Source: Trichothecium roseum (lineage: Eukaryota; Ascomycota; Sordariomycetes; Hypocreales). From it: a DNA stretch of 64,000 nt. This document shows positions 28,190 to 39,189 of the stretch, in pieces; the first letter of the stretch is position 1, and each line of letters opens with the position of its first letter. The notes below the pieces were generated by a model that ran no database searches, was not told the DNA's origin, and saw nothing but the letters and a program-made list of their open reading frames with translations. Where the stretch lies: assembly GCA_026184415.1 (NCBI GenBank), contig CM047943.1:992001-1056000 (forward strand), written 5' to 3'. The position numbers and the translations under genes are program-made.

Positions 28190-28330
28190 ATTCCGTTCTT
28201 AATATATCTTACTATAGTAGCTAAAGTATTCGTAAAGTTATTACTATAAGTTACTAACCCCGTTAACTAATTAGTCCTCGCGTATATTAATAATTATAAA
28301 AAAAATTAACTACTTTTCGTTATTATTTTA
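28190..28330. repeat. Right border repeat element (RIP-mutated, shortened)
   Basis: This aligns with the left border element: GTAGCTAAAG then TTCGTAAAGTTATTACTA (28217-28246) against GTAGTTAAAG then TTCGCAAAGCTGCTGCGA (6759-6788), and AGTCCTCGCGTATATTAATA (28273-28292) against GCTCCTCGCGTATACTAACA (7048-7067). Most differences are C-to-T or G-to-A. The roughly 250-bp G-rich middle of the left copy is missing here. Confidence 0.65.
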
Positions 28331-28390
28331 TATAATATTTAATAGCTATATTAATACTTTTATAACTTTTATATATATTATATTAATTAA

Positions 28391-28575
28391 TAAATAAATA
28401 AAATAAATAAAATAAATAAAATAAATAAAATAAATAAAATAAATAAAATAAATAAAATAAATAAAATAAATAAAATAAATAAAATAAATAAAATAAATAA
28501 AATAAATAAAATAAATAAAATAAATAAAATAAATAAAATAAATAAAATAAATAAAATAAATAAAATAAATAAAAT
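28391..28575. repeat. 9-bp minisatellite, about 20 copies
   Basis: Head-to-tail repeats of a 9-bp unit (AAATAAAAT in one phase) with no visible interruptions over about 185 bp. It ends roughly 220 bp before the GUF1 start codon. The perfect homogeneity suggests recent expansion and probable length variation between strains. Confidence 0.9.
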
Positions 28576-28797
28576 AATATATAATATATAATATAATTAT
28601 AACCGGTTTAATTATAGCTCTTAATAACTTTTCTTATTATTATATATTTATATAATTATATTAATATTATATTTTTATATATATATCCTAAAAAAATATT
28701 AAGCGTATTCTCTTATTTTTTATAATTAGACCGTCCTTTCTTCATCTTTTTCTCTAGATAACTTCTTCCGATGCGATCACTCTCGCTAGCCCAATAG

Positions 28798-30985
28798 ATG
28801 AACGCGGCCTCCAGGAGCGCCAGTAGAGCTTGGGCGCGGTCCTTGCGGACAACGCGATCACCCTCCGCCAGTGTTAGCCTCTTACCCAGTGGTTATGTCT
28901 GCCGCGCCTTCGCTACGAAGCCCTCGCCAGCCGAGCTAGAAACCCGCATAGCATCTATCCCGATCAACAGATACCGCAATTTTTGCATAGTGGCTCATAT
29001 CGACCATGGAAAAAGCACACTGAGCGATCGGCTGCTCGAATTGACGGGAACCATCTCCGCTAGTGATGGTAACAAACAGATTCTGGACAAGCTCGATGTC
29101 GAGCGGGAGCGTGGGATTACTGTCAAGGCACAGACGTGCACAATGATACACAATTACGAGGGCCAAGATTATCTTCTACACCTTGTCGATACGCCTGGAC
29201 ACGTTGATTTTCGTGCTGAGGTTACACGATCCTATGCTTCATGCAATGGAGCTTTATTGCTGGTAGACGCCAGTCAAGGCATTCAGGCCCAGACTGTCTC
29301 AAATTTCCATCTTGCCTTTGCTCAGGATTTATCCTTAGTTCCTGTTATCAACAAGATCGACATGCCGTCCGCCGATGTACCTCGAGTGATGGACCAGATG
29401 GAGACGTCTTTCGAGTTGGACCCTCAAAAAGCCGTGCTTGTCAGTGCCAAAACTGGCAAGGGAGTTCCTGATATTTTACCTGCCGTCATAAACCAAATCC
29501 CACCGCCTTCTGGCGACGATACTAAGCCGTTAAGGATGCTTCTCGTAGATTCGTGGTACGACAACTTCCGTGGCGTAGTGCTGCTCGTCAGAGTATTTGA
29601 TGGAAAAATTCAGGCTGGTGATGCCGTTATCTCACTCGGAACCGGCATGAAGTACACTGTTGGGCAAGTAGGTATTCAATATCCCGATGCGACCCCTCAG
29701 GGCACGTTGCGAGCTGGGCAGGTCGGTTATGTTTACTTTAATCCTGGAATGAAAAAAATACAGGATGCCAAGCTTGGGGATACATTTACAAAAGTCCAAG
29801 ACGAGGCACTTGTTGAACCCTTTCCGGGCTTCGAGGAGCCAAAACCTATGGTCTTTGTTGCAGCATTTCCTACTGACCAAGGCGACTACACGCGCCTGGC
29901 AGATAGCATTACACAGCTTGTGCTCAATGACCGGAGCGTCACTCTACAGAAGGATTTCTCGGAAGCCCTGGGAGCTGGTTGGCGCCTAGGTTTCCTAGGG
30001 AGCCTGCATTGTTCCGTATTCCAAGACCGCTTAAAGCAAGAACATGGGCGGAGTGTCATCATTACAGAACCCACTGTTCCTACCAAGATAATATGGAAGG
30101 ACGGTACAGAGGAGGTGGTCCAAAATCCATCGCTATTCCCGGATCAAACGAATCATCAGATCAAATTTGCTCAAGTGCTGGAGCCGTATGTATCGCCCCT
30201 AGGCCTCTTTGGAAACTACTTCTTTGCATGCTGACCTTCCTGCTAGCTTTGTCAGAACCACTATGACTATGCCTGAGGAATATCTTGGTCGCGTGATTGA
30301 GCTGTGTGAAGCAAATCGAGGGGAGCAGAAGGGCATCGACTTCTTTAACACAACTCAAGTTATCCTAACATATGACCTCCCTACAGCGCAGCTGGTCGAC
30401 GATTTGTTCGGCAAGTTGAAAAGTGTTACGTGAGACCACCCTAGGACCAAACCAATACCATAATAATCATAGTAACAACGCAACAACGAAAATGGTTGAT
30501 TGTACTGACTGTTGAGATGACTATAGGAAAGGATATGCCACACTTGACTACGAAGACTCGGGGTGGCGCCAGTCGAAGCTTTCGAAGCTCCAACTTCTTG
30601 TCAATAGGCAGCCTGTCGATGCGATTTGCCGTGTGGTGCACGACTCACAGGTAAATCGGTTGGGCAGGTATTGGACCACTAAATTCAAAGAGCATGTGGA
30701 CCGCCAGATGTTTGGTCAGTATTCTATTTCATTTCATAAACTAATATATAACCAAGCTCACCCTATTTGGCAGAGGTTGTAATTCAAGCATGCGTGGGCA
30801 ATCGCATTGTTGCACGAGAAACTATCAAACCATTCCGAAAGGATGTATTGGCCAAACTTCATGCTGCGGACGTATCGAGGCGCCGTAAGTTATTGGAAAA
30901 GCAAAAGGAGGGTAGAAAGAGGCTACGGGCTATAGGCAATGTGGCGATCGATCAATCTGCTTTTCAGGCCTTTTTGTCGAAGTAA
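28798..30985 (+). CDS. GUF1: GUF1, mitochondrial translation factor LepA/EF4
   Basis: LepA-type GTPase of the mitochondrial matrix that acts on stalled or mistranslocated ribosomes. Exons 28798-30185, 30247-30429, 30527-30714 and 30774-30985 give 656 residues, the usual length. The first 40 or so residues are Arg/Ser-rich and acid-free, a mitochondrial targeting sequence. GTPase motifs follow in order: AHIDHGKST (P-loop, residue 66), GITVKAQT (switch I), DTPGHVD, NKID and SAK. The C-terminal LepA domain is intact, ending KEGRKRLRAIGNVAIDQSAF. The first intron uses GTATGT at 30186 and an acceptor at 30246, restoring EPFVRTTMTMPEEYLG; an unspliced reading would stop after 478 residues. The start codon lies only about 75-100 bp from the end of the AT block, so its promoter must be short or made of AT-rich repeat DNA. 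Confidence 0.96.
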
Positions 30986-31150
30986 AGCTATAACCTGATA
31001 ATTGGTATGATGGTTACGATGAGGTGAAGCATTATCTAGTGTATAACGCTTAATTTACATGTTAAACATATCTAACTTAGATGCGAACGTAAGACATGTT
31101 CAGTAAGGAACATACTTGATTTTGTGCCTATCTTACTCCGGTAGATTGGA

Positions 31151-31973
31151 TCACTCAGTTGTGTCATCTGGAAGATCGGATCCCAAAGCTACTGGGTCAG
31201 GCCAGGACCAGCCGAGCCCTCCAGTGACAGTGTCTCCATCTTGTTTTATGATGGGCTCGCCCCAACCGGCATCAAAATCGAAGATCCTATAATCAGCATT
31301 AAAGAACCACCATCCAGTCACACCACACCTCAGGAATCCTGAGTGGGAGACCACGAATATCAGTTTCTCCGGACGTTTCGAGAGCTCCTCCAAGCACGTC
31401 TTTCCTCTCGCAAGAATAGCTGACTTGGTATGGGCGTAGCGCCCAGCAGCGGGGGAGGTCTTGTCAGGAAATATGGGATCCAAATAGCGGAAGTCGACGA
31501 AAGGAAACTCCAATCGCAAGATATCCAATTGTGTTCCAACGTCACAGTTTTTGTGCGAGTTCTCTTAAAAAAATCAAATTAGATTGAGGTACGTAGCGAT
31601 ATGTACATGTTTTTGCTACTTACCTTGCCAGCCGGCGTCAGCCGTTACATCCTTTCCTTGATCGATGAGCCAATCGAGAGCGAGATGTGCGGTTTGTAAA
31701 GTTCTACGCATTGGACTCGCAATTATGACAACATCTTGTAGACCGATATCTGACACGACACGTTCGAAGCGATCACGCAAGCTTTGCCTGAGAGCAGCAC
31801 ATTGTTCTATGCCGAGGGTTGATAGCACTGGATCATGAAGTTCGTAATCCCGTGAGACCCGTACACGCATTAGTTACGCGTCGCCAATAGGTAACCGATA
31901 CGGGAGGGGTAAACTTATTGTTAACGTTATGTAACGCCTCGGCGTGGCGTATTAGGACGATTCGAGGAGACAT
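31151..31973 (-). CDS. Histidine-phosphatase (phosphoglycerate mutase-like) protein with a defective first acceptor
   Basis: Member of the histidine phosphatase superfamily, in which a phospho-histidine intermediate removes phosphate from small molecules or proteins; substrate unknown. Segments on the minus strand: 31973-31915 (MSPRIVLIRHAEALHNVNN, holding catalytic RH), 31850-31624 (DYELHDPVLSTLGIEQC onward) and 31563-31151 (second catalytic His in VVSHSGFLR). Together they give 232 residues in a clean frame. The second intron (31564-31623) is canonical. The first (31851-31914) has a GT donor and a CTAAT branch-like site but ends in CG; no AG exists between about 31829 and 31914 on the minus strand. 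Either a non-canonical acceptor is used, or the base call is wrong, or this allele is a pseudogene or starts later (ATG at 31870) without the catalytic His. Confidence 0.75.
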
Positions 31974-32473
31974 TTTGAGTTAATTAAACCCCGATAAAGT
32001 ATAATATAGTAAGACTCAAGTAAACCAAAGGAGGACAGGTCATTGTAGAGAAATTTTATAACATATCAACAACTACAAAGTGCTTATATAATAAAATAAT
32101 AAATATCATATTTGAGTTTTTATACCATAATAACTAAACCTTTAGTTATTTTAATATGTAATAATTAATAGTCGTTAATTTTTGTTATAAAATATTATAG
32201 TATTTTCATCGTTGTATTTAAGGCTTATTTATACCAGGCATAGGGTATATATACTAAGAGATAGTAAGAGTAGTAGTTTACTTGTTACTTATTAGTAGGG
32301 TAGTCCTTCCAATACTACTCTAAATCTTGTCTCTTAATCGCCTGCGGACTTTGTCTCTAGAAAGGTATTAGGAGTACTAACTGCAGCCGCCCTTTGATTC
32401 TTTTCCTAATTTCTGGACTATGTTTCTCTCATAGACGTCTATATATCACGTCAGGTTTCAATGGAAGCGTGCT
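31974..32473. other. AT-rich intergenic patch
   Basis: About 500 bases between the phosphatase start and the MIT-gene stop. Positions 31990-32330 are AT-rich and resemble the large block in miniature, probably a relic of a repeat. It contains a perfect 10-bp-arm hairpin at 32129-32150. No gene is seen. Confidence 0.5.
32129..32150. repeat. Perfect hairpin, 10-bp arms
   Basis: Arms AATAACTAAA and TTTAGTTATT flank CC. It lies inside the small AT-rich patch. It could form a stem in DNA or RNA; no known element is recognised. Confidence 0.6.
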
Positions 32474-35400
32474 TCAACTGAGCACCCATTCGCTCCCTCG
32501 CTTGATGAATTTGTCCATCAATATGGCTAGGTCTGATAACACGAAGCGACATATGTAGAACCCAAAGAACTCAGCGGCGTGTCTGACACAAAGTTCCAGA
32601 CCGACCTGAGTTTTATCAGCGTGGCGAAGTCCGGGATCTTCAACCTGACGTGCGATTTGGTCTATAAGGAATAACTCATTAGATTCGAACCTCCTATTTG
32701 CAAATTCAACTACAAGCGATGAAACTTACCGAGGGCCTGGGCAGCATCGAAAAGGCGCGCGAGTGAGCTCATATAATGAGAATTTGGACCTGTGAACTGT
32801 GCGAGACCAACATCTCTCCTCGCAGGCTTGCTAGTTGGTTGCGTGGTCATAGGTAATGTTGAGGCACCGGAAGAGTCTCTCGGTCCGTCTGTCCCGGCGG
32901 GCCTGGCTTGAGTAGAGGCGCCCAACGCAGCGGCAGAGTTCTTGGATCTAAGTCGCCTCCATGAGAAAGCCGATTTTCCAGACACACTGGCAGAACGGGG
33001 CAAATTCGAGGAGGGTATATCGCTGTCGCCAGTTCCCGATGCTTCCCGAAAGAGCGTTGCTGTACTGGAGACACCGACTTCGTTGCCCAACTTGCGGGTC
33101 AGGGTGGTCTGCGTTTGCTCCAGAACTGCCTCCAAGGACTGCATCTCATCAAGCATAGCATCGGCATCACATGTATCGACCCTGGCGAGTTTTAGCAAAG
33201 CTGCAGTGAGCATGTCGCAGTTGGCAATTTTATCCTCAACATTCTTGAGCTTCACGCCCTTGACCCGCCATGCTTCCCTTGGCACGAAAAGCTTCGCACT
33301 TAGATAACCACCGCGGGGATGTACTAAGGTTTGATACAAACACCGCATTAACCAGAAAGGGCGAAGTAGGAAATCAATCGGGCATGGCTCTAGAGGAACT
33401 GGAGCGTCAAATGAGGACTGATCCGGAGATCCCGGAGTATCGAGGGAGTGGAAACTGTTTTCAAGAAGGTGCATACCGCCAGAAAGAGAAGGATCTGTTT
33501 TCTCACGCAACGTTGCAGTCAGGGGTGTTGGCAGTGCTGGCACAGCAGGTACTCGCGACGCACCCCAATGAGCACTGACAGGAGTTCCGGGGGAAACATC
33601 GGAGGGAATATCGTCCAGGTTGGTGAGCGATATGTTGCGATTCTTGAGGCTCTTCAAGCTGGACGATGAAAAGTTCTTCCGAAGCTTGTTCAATGAAGGC
33701 GATGCAGATCGGCCTATCGACCCCTCTTCTGTGTCAGGAGCACGATGGCCAAATGGAGAGCCTAATTGCCGAGGTTCAAGCGCATTGCCGTTGGGTATAG
33801 GGGGTGAAGATGGGCGATGTGATATAGGATGGTGTTGCCCAGCATCATGGTCACCTGTATCCAGAAGTTGGTTTGTGTGACTGGATGATGGCGGGCTTAA
33901 ACTCGTGGTTTGTATCTTCAGTTGTTTAGGATTTTGGCCAGATAACCTCCTGTTGCGTACGCTTGGGGCAGCTGACGGTGAACGGGGGGTGGGAAGATCG
34001 GGCAAAGCCTGCGTTGGTGGGGGAATAGCCGGTGCTGGTATCCTGGGTGGACTTGGTACCATCGCGGACTCCGTGACTGTTGATAAGGAAGTAGTAGTGG
34101 TTGGAGGATTAGAGCCCATCGAGCTATGCCAGGTCTTTAAAGTGAAACCACTCGAGTCCGACTCTCGAGGGATGTAACGGTGATTCGACAGCTGCTGCTT
34201 ATGGAAACCATTATTGTTCGTATGGTAACTTCTTGTCAGCTCATCTAACTGCCTTTCTTCTTCGTCGGAAGATGTTTCATCAAAAAAGTCATGCGGTCTT
34301 TGAGTTGGGCCTGGAGGCTCGTCGTTGCATATCAACCCGGTTGTCTGGTGATTAAACCAACGCTGCCTCTCCGTCTCGTTTGCAACAGCGTACGCTTCAC
34401 GTTCAGTCTGTCGTACTCTCTCACGAGCAAGCTCGACTTTGCGCATTGCATTTGCAACAACTTCATCGTTGGGTGGTTCATCTTCAAGTTCATCCGCAGT
34501 CATGGGTTCGTATCCTTCGTCGTATGCAGCCTCAATAGCAGCATCCAGTGCCGTATCAAACTCTGCTTCGGTGGCACCGCTTGCTGACCGTATATGTCGT
34601 CGCCTGTATCCCATCGATGAAGTCCGAGAATGCACCGAAGACGCTGCAGACCCACCAGATTCGTCAATTGGATCCAACCAGGAGTTTTGACTACCCTCTC
34701 TGACATATTCATTGACTAGTGCTTCCTCCAAGTGATCAGATGATACGCTGACATCATACCGACTGGGTCCTTCAACGTCTTCTCTATCCGAGGTAGCAAG
34801 AGAAGGGCGCCGGCCAAGAGAATCGTCGTGAGGTTGCGTGTCTCCAGAAGCATGGGGTTGTGACAGAGGTAGTTCATTGAATCTTGATCGTATGGGCGAC
34901 TTAGAAAATGATGATTGTAAAAATCCAGGGTCAGGGGTTTGTAATTGGAGGTTCGGAGGACGATTGGCCCGTCTAGGGCTCTCCGCCTGGGGCCCATTGT
35001 CCGCCTGCCACGTAGCTGTCATAGGGGAAAACAATGGTGGACTTAAAGCCGGCCGCGCAAAGCGAGTTGAATCATCGTCATCGTCATCACCATCAATATG
35101 TAAACCGTTTCCAATCGCTACAGTGGCATTGGGATCGTGGCTGTGCCCTTCCCATGGTAAAAGTTCGTTCAACTCCTTAATTCTACTTGTGTAAGTACGT
35201 CGCTGGCTCTGTCAGCCTCTGAATCTATGCAAATCGGGGCATCTACCACCTACGATGGCTTCAAGTTTTCTCTGGTCTTCATGCGCCGAGGTTCGTTGCA
35301 AGACCAGATGAAGAAGTTCACACGCCTCGGAGTATGCCTCTCTTGCGCCTTGGAAATTTTGAGCATTATCAAGTTCCACTGCCGTATTGGCTTTTCGTAA

Positions 35401-35535
35401 TGCATGGGAGAGCATCGCTTTCTGGGACTGAGACTTGGGCGGTCGTGATCTGGCCCCCTCGTCTCTACCTCTATCAATGCGAGAGCGTACGTTTTCAGTA
35501 GGCGCATGTGCCTCCTGACTGTGATCGTAAGGCAT
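32474..35535 (-). CDS. Large MIT-domain protein, fungal type
   Basis: Exons on the minus strand: 35535-35254, 35202-32730, 32661-32474, for 980 residues. Residues 40-107 form a three-helix MIT domain (microtubule interacting and trafficking), starting AMLSHALRKANTAVELDNA and ending RIKELNELL. MIT domains usually bind the tails of ESCRT-III subunits, so a membrane-remodelling or trafficking role is inference. Residues of about 115-690 are low-complexity, rich in Ser, Pro and acidic residues, with proline-rich stretches that could bind SH3 domains. A compact C-terminal region of roughly 250 residues follows, including HPRGGYLSAKLFVP and a final helical segment (LELCVRHAAEFFGFY). The start at 35535 (MPYDHSQEAH) was preferred over an in-frame upstream codon at 35601. 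The last exon was recovered from a canonical 68-bp intron and is needed to complete the conserved end. Confidence 0.82.
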
Positions 35536-37144
35536 ATTATCTGTTTGGATGTGACAACAAGGTGAACCTTGGATTGTTATAACCCTGATCTGGATCTGCA
35601 AAAAGAAAACGGGTGTTCCCTAAAATTCACGATTCTCTCTGCTTTTGAATAGCCTGTTTGTATGGCTATTCGATTGAAGAGTACGGCGTAGCCACCTTTA
35701 CTTCGAAACAAAAGTGATGCAACGGTGTTGTCCGTGGGCCATGTATTGGTATGCGAAATTAATCCAAATATGAATAGGTATCGTGGTTCGCGGATGTCGG
35801 ACAATAAGGATGTAGAACGAGGAAAGCAGTCATTCTTAACCGCTGGCCTCGTGTGCAAACGATCGAATTCGAAGATGCCTAAACAATTGCATTGGCCAAT
35901 GTCTTTGAAAGCGCACTCTGGAGACTAGATGGCCGACTGAATTTGTAGTTCAATGTACAGAGTAGATAATTGATACTCCTAAGACCACGATATTCGCATC
36001 GACCAAGACTTGCTTCTTGCGTAACGTGATGGCAATTCGTGGGGGGTGATCATGGCCGTTCAGCGGGACTAGGGATTATTCGCTCGTCAAGGCGTCCAGG
36101 GGGATTGGCGAAAGGGGGTTCCGGTAGGGTCTGGGGTATGGCGGGCTGCAAAGCACGAAAGCTCGCACTCAGCGCGGAAAGGTTGAGTGAAAAAGATGCG
36201 CCGTCCAGACTAGGGTTAGATTCAGATATCCAATACCGAGTACTATAGTGATTCGGGATCGATATATGAAGTAATTGTTGAGATGCTGCCTCTTAGGCAA
36301 GGCTAAGGTGTAAGAATGTCGTGTCGTCACAGGAGACAGATGTTATGTTGCGAATTGGTGACCGCATCTACCGTCTTTTTGCAGTGCACGAATTGTTAAG
36401 GGAAAGCCCATAGTGCTTTGACGAAAGCCTGCATCGCCTTAGAGTTTGTGCTTGAGCGTGTACTCCGTACCTCGACCCCTGAGCCGCTTGTGGATGCGAC
36501 TAGGCTAGGTTAGCGATAGCGCTGCTGTGTCGCACATTGGCCAACCTAAGCATTGGTACGGAGTACAGCGTAAATACTTTCTGTTGAGGTACGGAGTACT
36601 GAGTACGGAGTACACTAAGTACCCTTCCCGAAGAAGCGCGCTTGTGCGTCTAAACTCGACTACCATAACTCCGTACTCCGTACCGAATACTCCGTACTCC
36701 GGAGTTCGGATTAGTACACTCCGTAGTGAACCTAGTAGGAACCTAAGGTATGCCCCACCAGTGTAACGCGTTCTACTACTAGTACGGAGTAGTACTAGTA
36801 GTATTCCGTACTACTCTAATTAAATACTTCGCCCTTAATGGTGCTAAATTTCACCGTATGCATCATCAGGCATACAAAGTGCATTGCGGAGTACTATCAG
36901 CCTCGTAGTACTTCCAATTGACTACTACTACAGAGTACGGAGTACTACATGCAGTATTAAACATTTTCGCACTCACAGCGCAATATTTCAGTTGTCCGCA
37001 GCAAATATCATATTTATTCTTGAAAAAATATGCGCGTAGAGGAGTGAGCTGCACTTCACCATCCAGTCCGACCGTCAAATATATGCTCCATCACTCAGTC
37101 CCGGCTTTGTACTGTTCATAATCTGGCAGGAAACCTAGAGCACA
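35536..37144. other. Intergenic region rich in TACGGAGTA motifs
   Basis: A 1.6-kb divergent promoter region between the MIT gene and CTNNBL1. From about 36460 to 36960 it holds the densest cluster of TACGGAGTA/TACTCCGTA in the window (for example 36555, 36591, 36606, 36671 and 36685), several in 7-bp tandem and one inside a hairpin at 36774-36803. Open frames here are short and not convincing. Confidence 0.6.
36774..36803. repeat. Hairpin with the TACGGAGTA motif across its loop
   Basis: Perfect 12-bp arms TACTACTAGTAC and GTACTAGTAGTA enclose GGAGTA, so TACGGAGTA spans the left stem end and the loop. Confidence 0.7.
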
Positions 37145-39005
37145 ATGCCGCGTGTCGATGAAGTCTTCCAGGTGAATCTATCTTGATATAGTCCTCAATA
37201 TATTGCTGTGCTAAGTCATAACAGAAGTCCTCTATACCCGGCAAACGAAAGCTTGACCCTATCCGCGATCCAAGTCCGTAACTCATGAACGCTGCATCCT
37301 TAACTCTACGCGTAGCACTGACACCTCTACAGACGAAGTTTACAGGGCTGCAAAAAGAACATCGAGCGAAACGAATCATCATGCAAGAGTAGATGAAGAT
37401 AAGCCTACGGATATAGCTGGGCCTGCTTTACCCGGTGATGAAGCCGATTACGGTCCAGAACCACCACCAGAGGATGACGAAGAGGGGGGTCGATTTTTCG
37501 GTGGTGGTATAAGCAAACACGAATCCGAGATATTCGACTTCGTCGATAGAGCCGACGAAGGTGATGCTGCAGAAACGATCGACAGTAGCTGGCTGCGTAA
37601 GACAGCCGTCAACTTCGAAAGGCGGATTAATAAAAACGCTGAACTTCGGGCAAAATTCGAGAATGACCCTCAAAAGTTCATCGCAAGCGAAGCCGAACTG
37701 GATGGCGCCATCAAATCTTTATCTGTTCTCGCTGAGAATCCGCACTTATACGAGGAATTTGTGAACCTGGGTTGTGCCGAGAGCTTGGTTGGGCTTTTGG
37801 CCCACGACAACACAGATATAGCCATTGATGCAATCGAGATTATAGGCGAGTTGACGGACGATGATGTCGTCGTCGATGAGCATCAATGGAATATCTTGGT
37901 GAAGTCCTTTATAAATTCTGATCTAGTCGGCCTTCTTGTATCCAACTTGACGCGCCTAGATGAGAACGACGATTCGGACAGGGTCGGAGTATACCACTCC
38001 TTGGGCATTCTGGAGAATTTGCAGTCTCAAATTTCAAGAGAAAGCCATGCTGGGTGGAATGAGACACTTTTGACCTGGCTCTTGGGGAGAATTCAGAAGC
38101 CAGAGGCCTCGACTTCTCAGAATAAACAATACGCGGCCGAGATGGTAGCCCTTTTATCGCGAAGCTCTGCCGATGCTCGCGCAAAGCTGACAAGCCTCGG
38201 TGCTATCGATTCTTTGTTACAACTGACAGCGGCGTACCGAAGACGGGACCCGGAAAAGGGAGGCGATGAAGAGGAATACGCGGAGGACTTATTCGAAGCG
38301 TTGGCCTATTTGGTCGAAGAGCCAGAAGCCAAGCTGAAGTTCGTCGCGGCTGAGGGCATAGAGCTTTGCCTTCTTATGCAAAAGGAAGGCAAAATGAGCA
38401 AAGCACCGTCCTTACGCCTCATAGAGTACGCAACTGCAGGAATATCGGCAGTGTCTGTTTGTCAGCGAATTGTCACAGCCGGGGGGCTGAAAACACTTTT
38501 CAGCCAATTCATGAAATCAAAGAACAACCGGTCGCTATCCCAGCTCATAAAAGTATTTGCGTCGATGCTGCAGCTACTCCCCGCCGATGAACCTGAAAGG
38601 ATTCGCTTATTGGCCAAGTTCGTAGAGAAAGACTATGAGAAAGTCATCAAGACAGTTCAGCTGCGCGAGTATTATACTCATCAGGTCAAGTTAGCCGAAC
38701 AAGATAACGAACTTGAGCGCCAAGCTGCAAGCCCGGAGAAGAGGGAGGAATTGGGACTTGTCTGGTTTGGCAGAAGGTTGGATGCCGGGCTATCCACACT
38801 GCAAGTTATTGACACAATACTAGCCTGGCTTATTGCCGAGGATGGCGGTGCGAGACGAACGATTAAGCAGCTTTTGGGCCGACGAGATGAGTCGTTTGTC
38901 GACATCAAGGCTACGTTACGAGAGCAAATAAACAACCTCGATGATGGACAGGAGGATGGGAAACATATGAGTGATATGTTGGGTACACTTATTGAGTTTC
39001 TGTGA
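37145..39005 (+). CDS. CTNNBL1: Beta-catenin-like protein 1 (CTNNBL1) homologue
   Basis: Armadillo-type nuclear protein associated in other eukaryotes with the Prp19/CDC5L spliceosomal complex. Exons 37145-37171, 37225-37273 and 37333-39005 give 582 residues. The N-terminus has a basic KRK patch, RDPNEVYRAAKRT and an acidic stretch. The conserved body follows: GRFFGGGISKHE, ENPHLYEEFVNLGC and armadillo-like helices to the end. The second intron uses an unusual GTCCGT donor at 37274, chosen because it alone joins CCA-A to AC-GAA and restores RDPNEVY. Neighbouring VMA10 is convergent, 184 bp away. Family assignment is firm; the first two small exons are well supported by frame and motif. Confidence 0.92.
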
Positions 39006-39189
39006 CAGTAGGACACTCTAATATAAAATAATCATTCGCCGACCACAATATAGCAGGCATAATAGTAGACTGATCTCCACAGGCGCTCATTACTCACTAT
39101 CCGGTCGCCACCTTCTCTGACAGGCTCTCCATTGTAACTAAAGCCAACACCGAAAAATCGCCGAAAAAGTGCATGATTCCTTCCACCAT

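Larger units (their letters stand above)
7208..28725. mobile_element. AT-rich, RIP-degraded repeat block
   Basis: About 21.5 kb of overwhelmingly A+T sequence, dense in stops on both strands. The only open frame of 60 codons or more is a low-complexity one at 21498-21728 on the minus strand. Repeat copies inside differ mainly by C-to-T and G-to-A transitions. That is the hallmark of repeat-induced point mutation, the premeiotic process that ruins duplicated DNA in ascomycetes. The surviving G and C sit mostly in CpG or CpC context, while CpA and TpG are scarce, matching the known CpA preference. The block is therefore read as a heap of dead transposons, though no transposase or reverse transcriptase can still be recognised. 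It may be heterochromatic; a regional centromere is possible but unproven. Confidence 0.85.

Noticed and set aside
7208..28725. Mitochondrial DNA inserted in or contaminating the window
   Set aside because: No mitochondrial protein frames, rRNA or tRNA are visible, and repeat copies show C-to-T and G-to-A differences typical of RIP instead.
31616..31870. Starting the histidine phosphatase at the ATG at 31870
   Set aside because: It would lose the RH catalytic motif encoded just upstream in a well-formed exon; kept only as a fallback if the first intron is not spliced.
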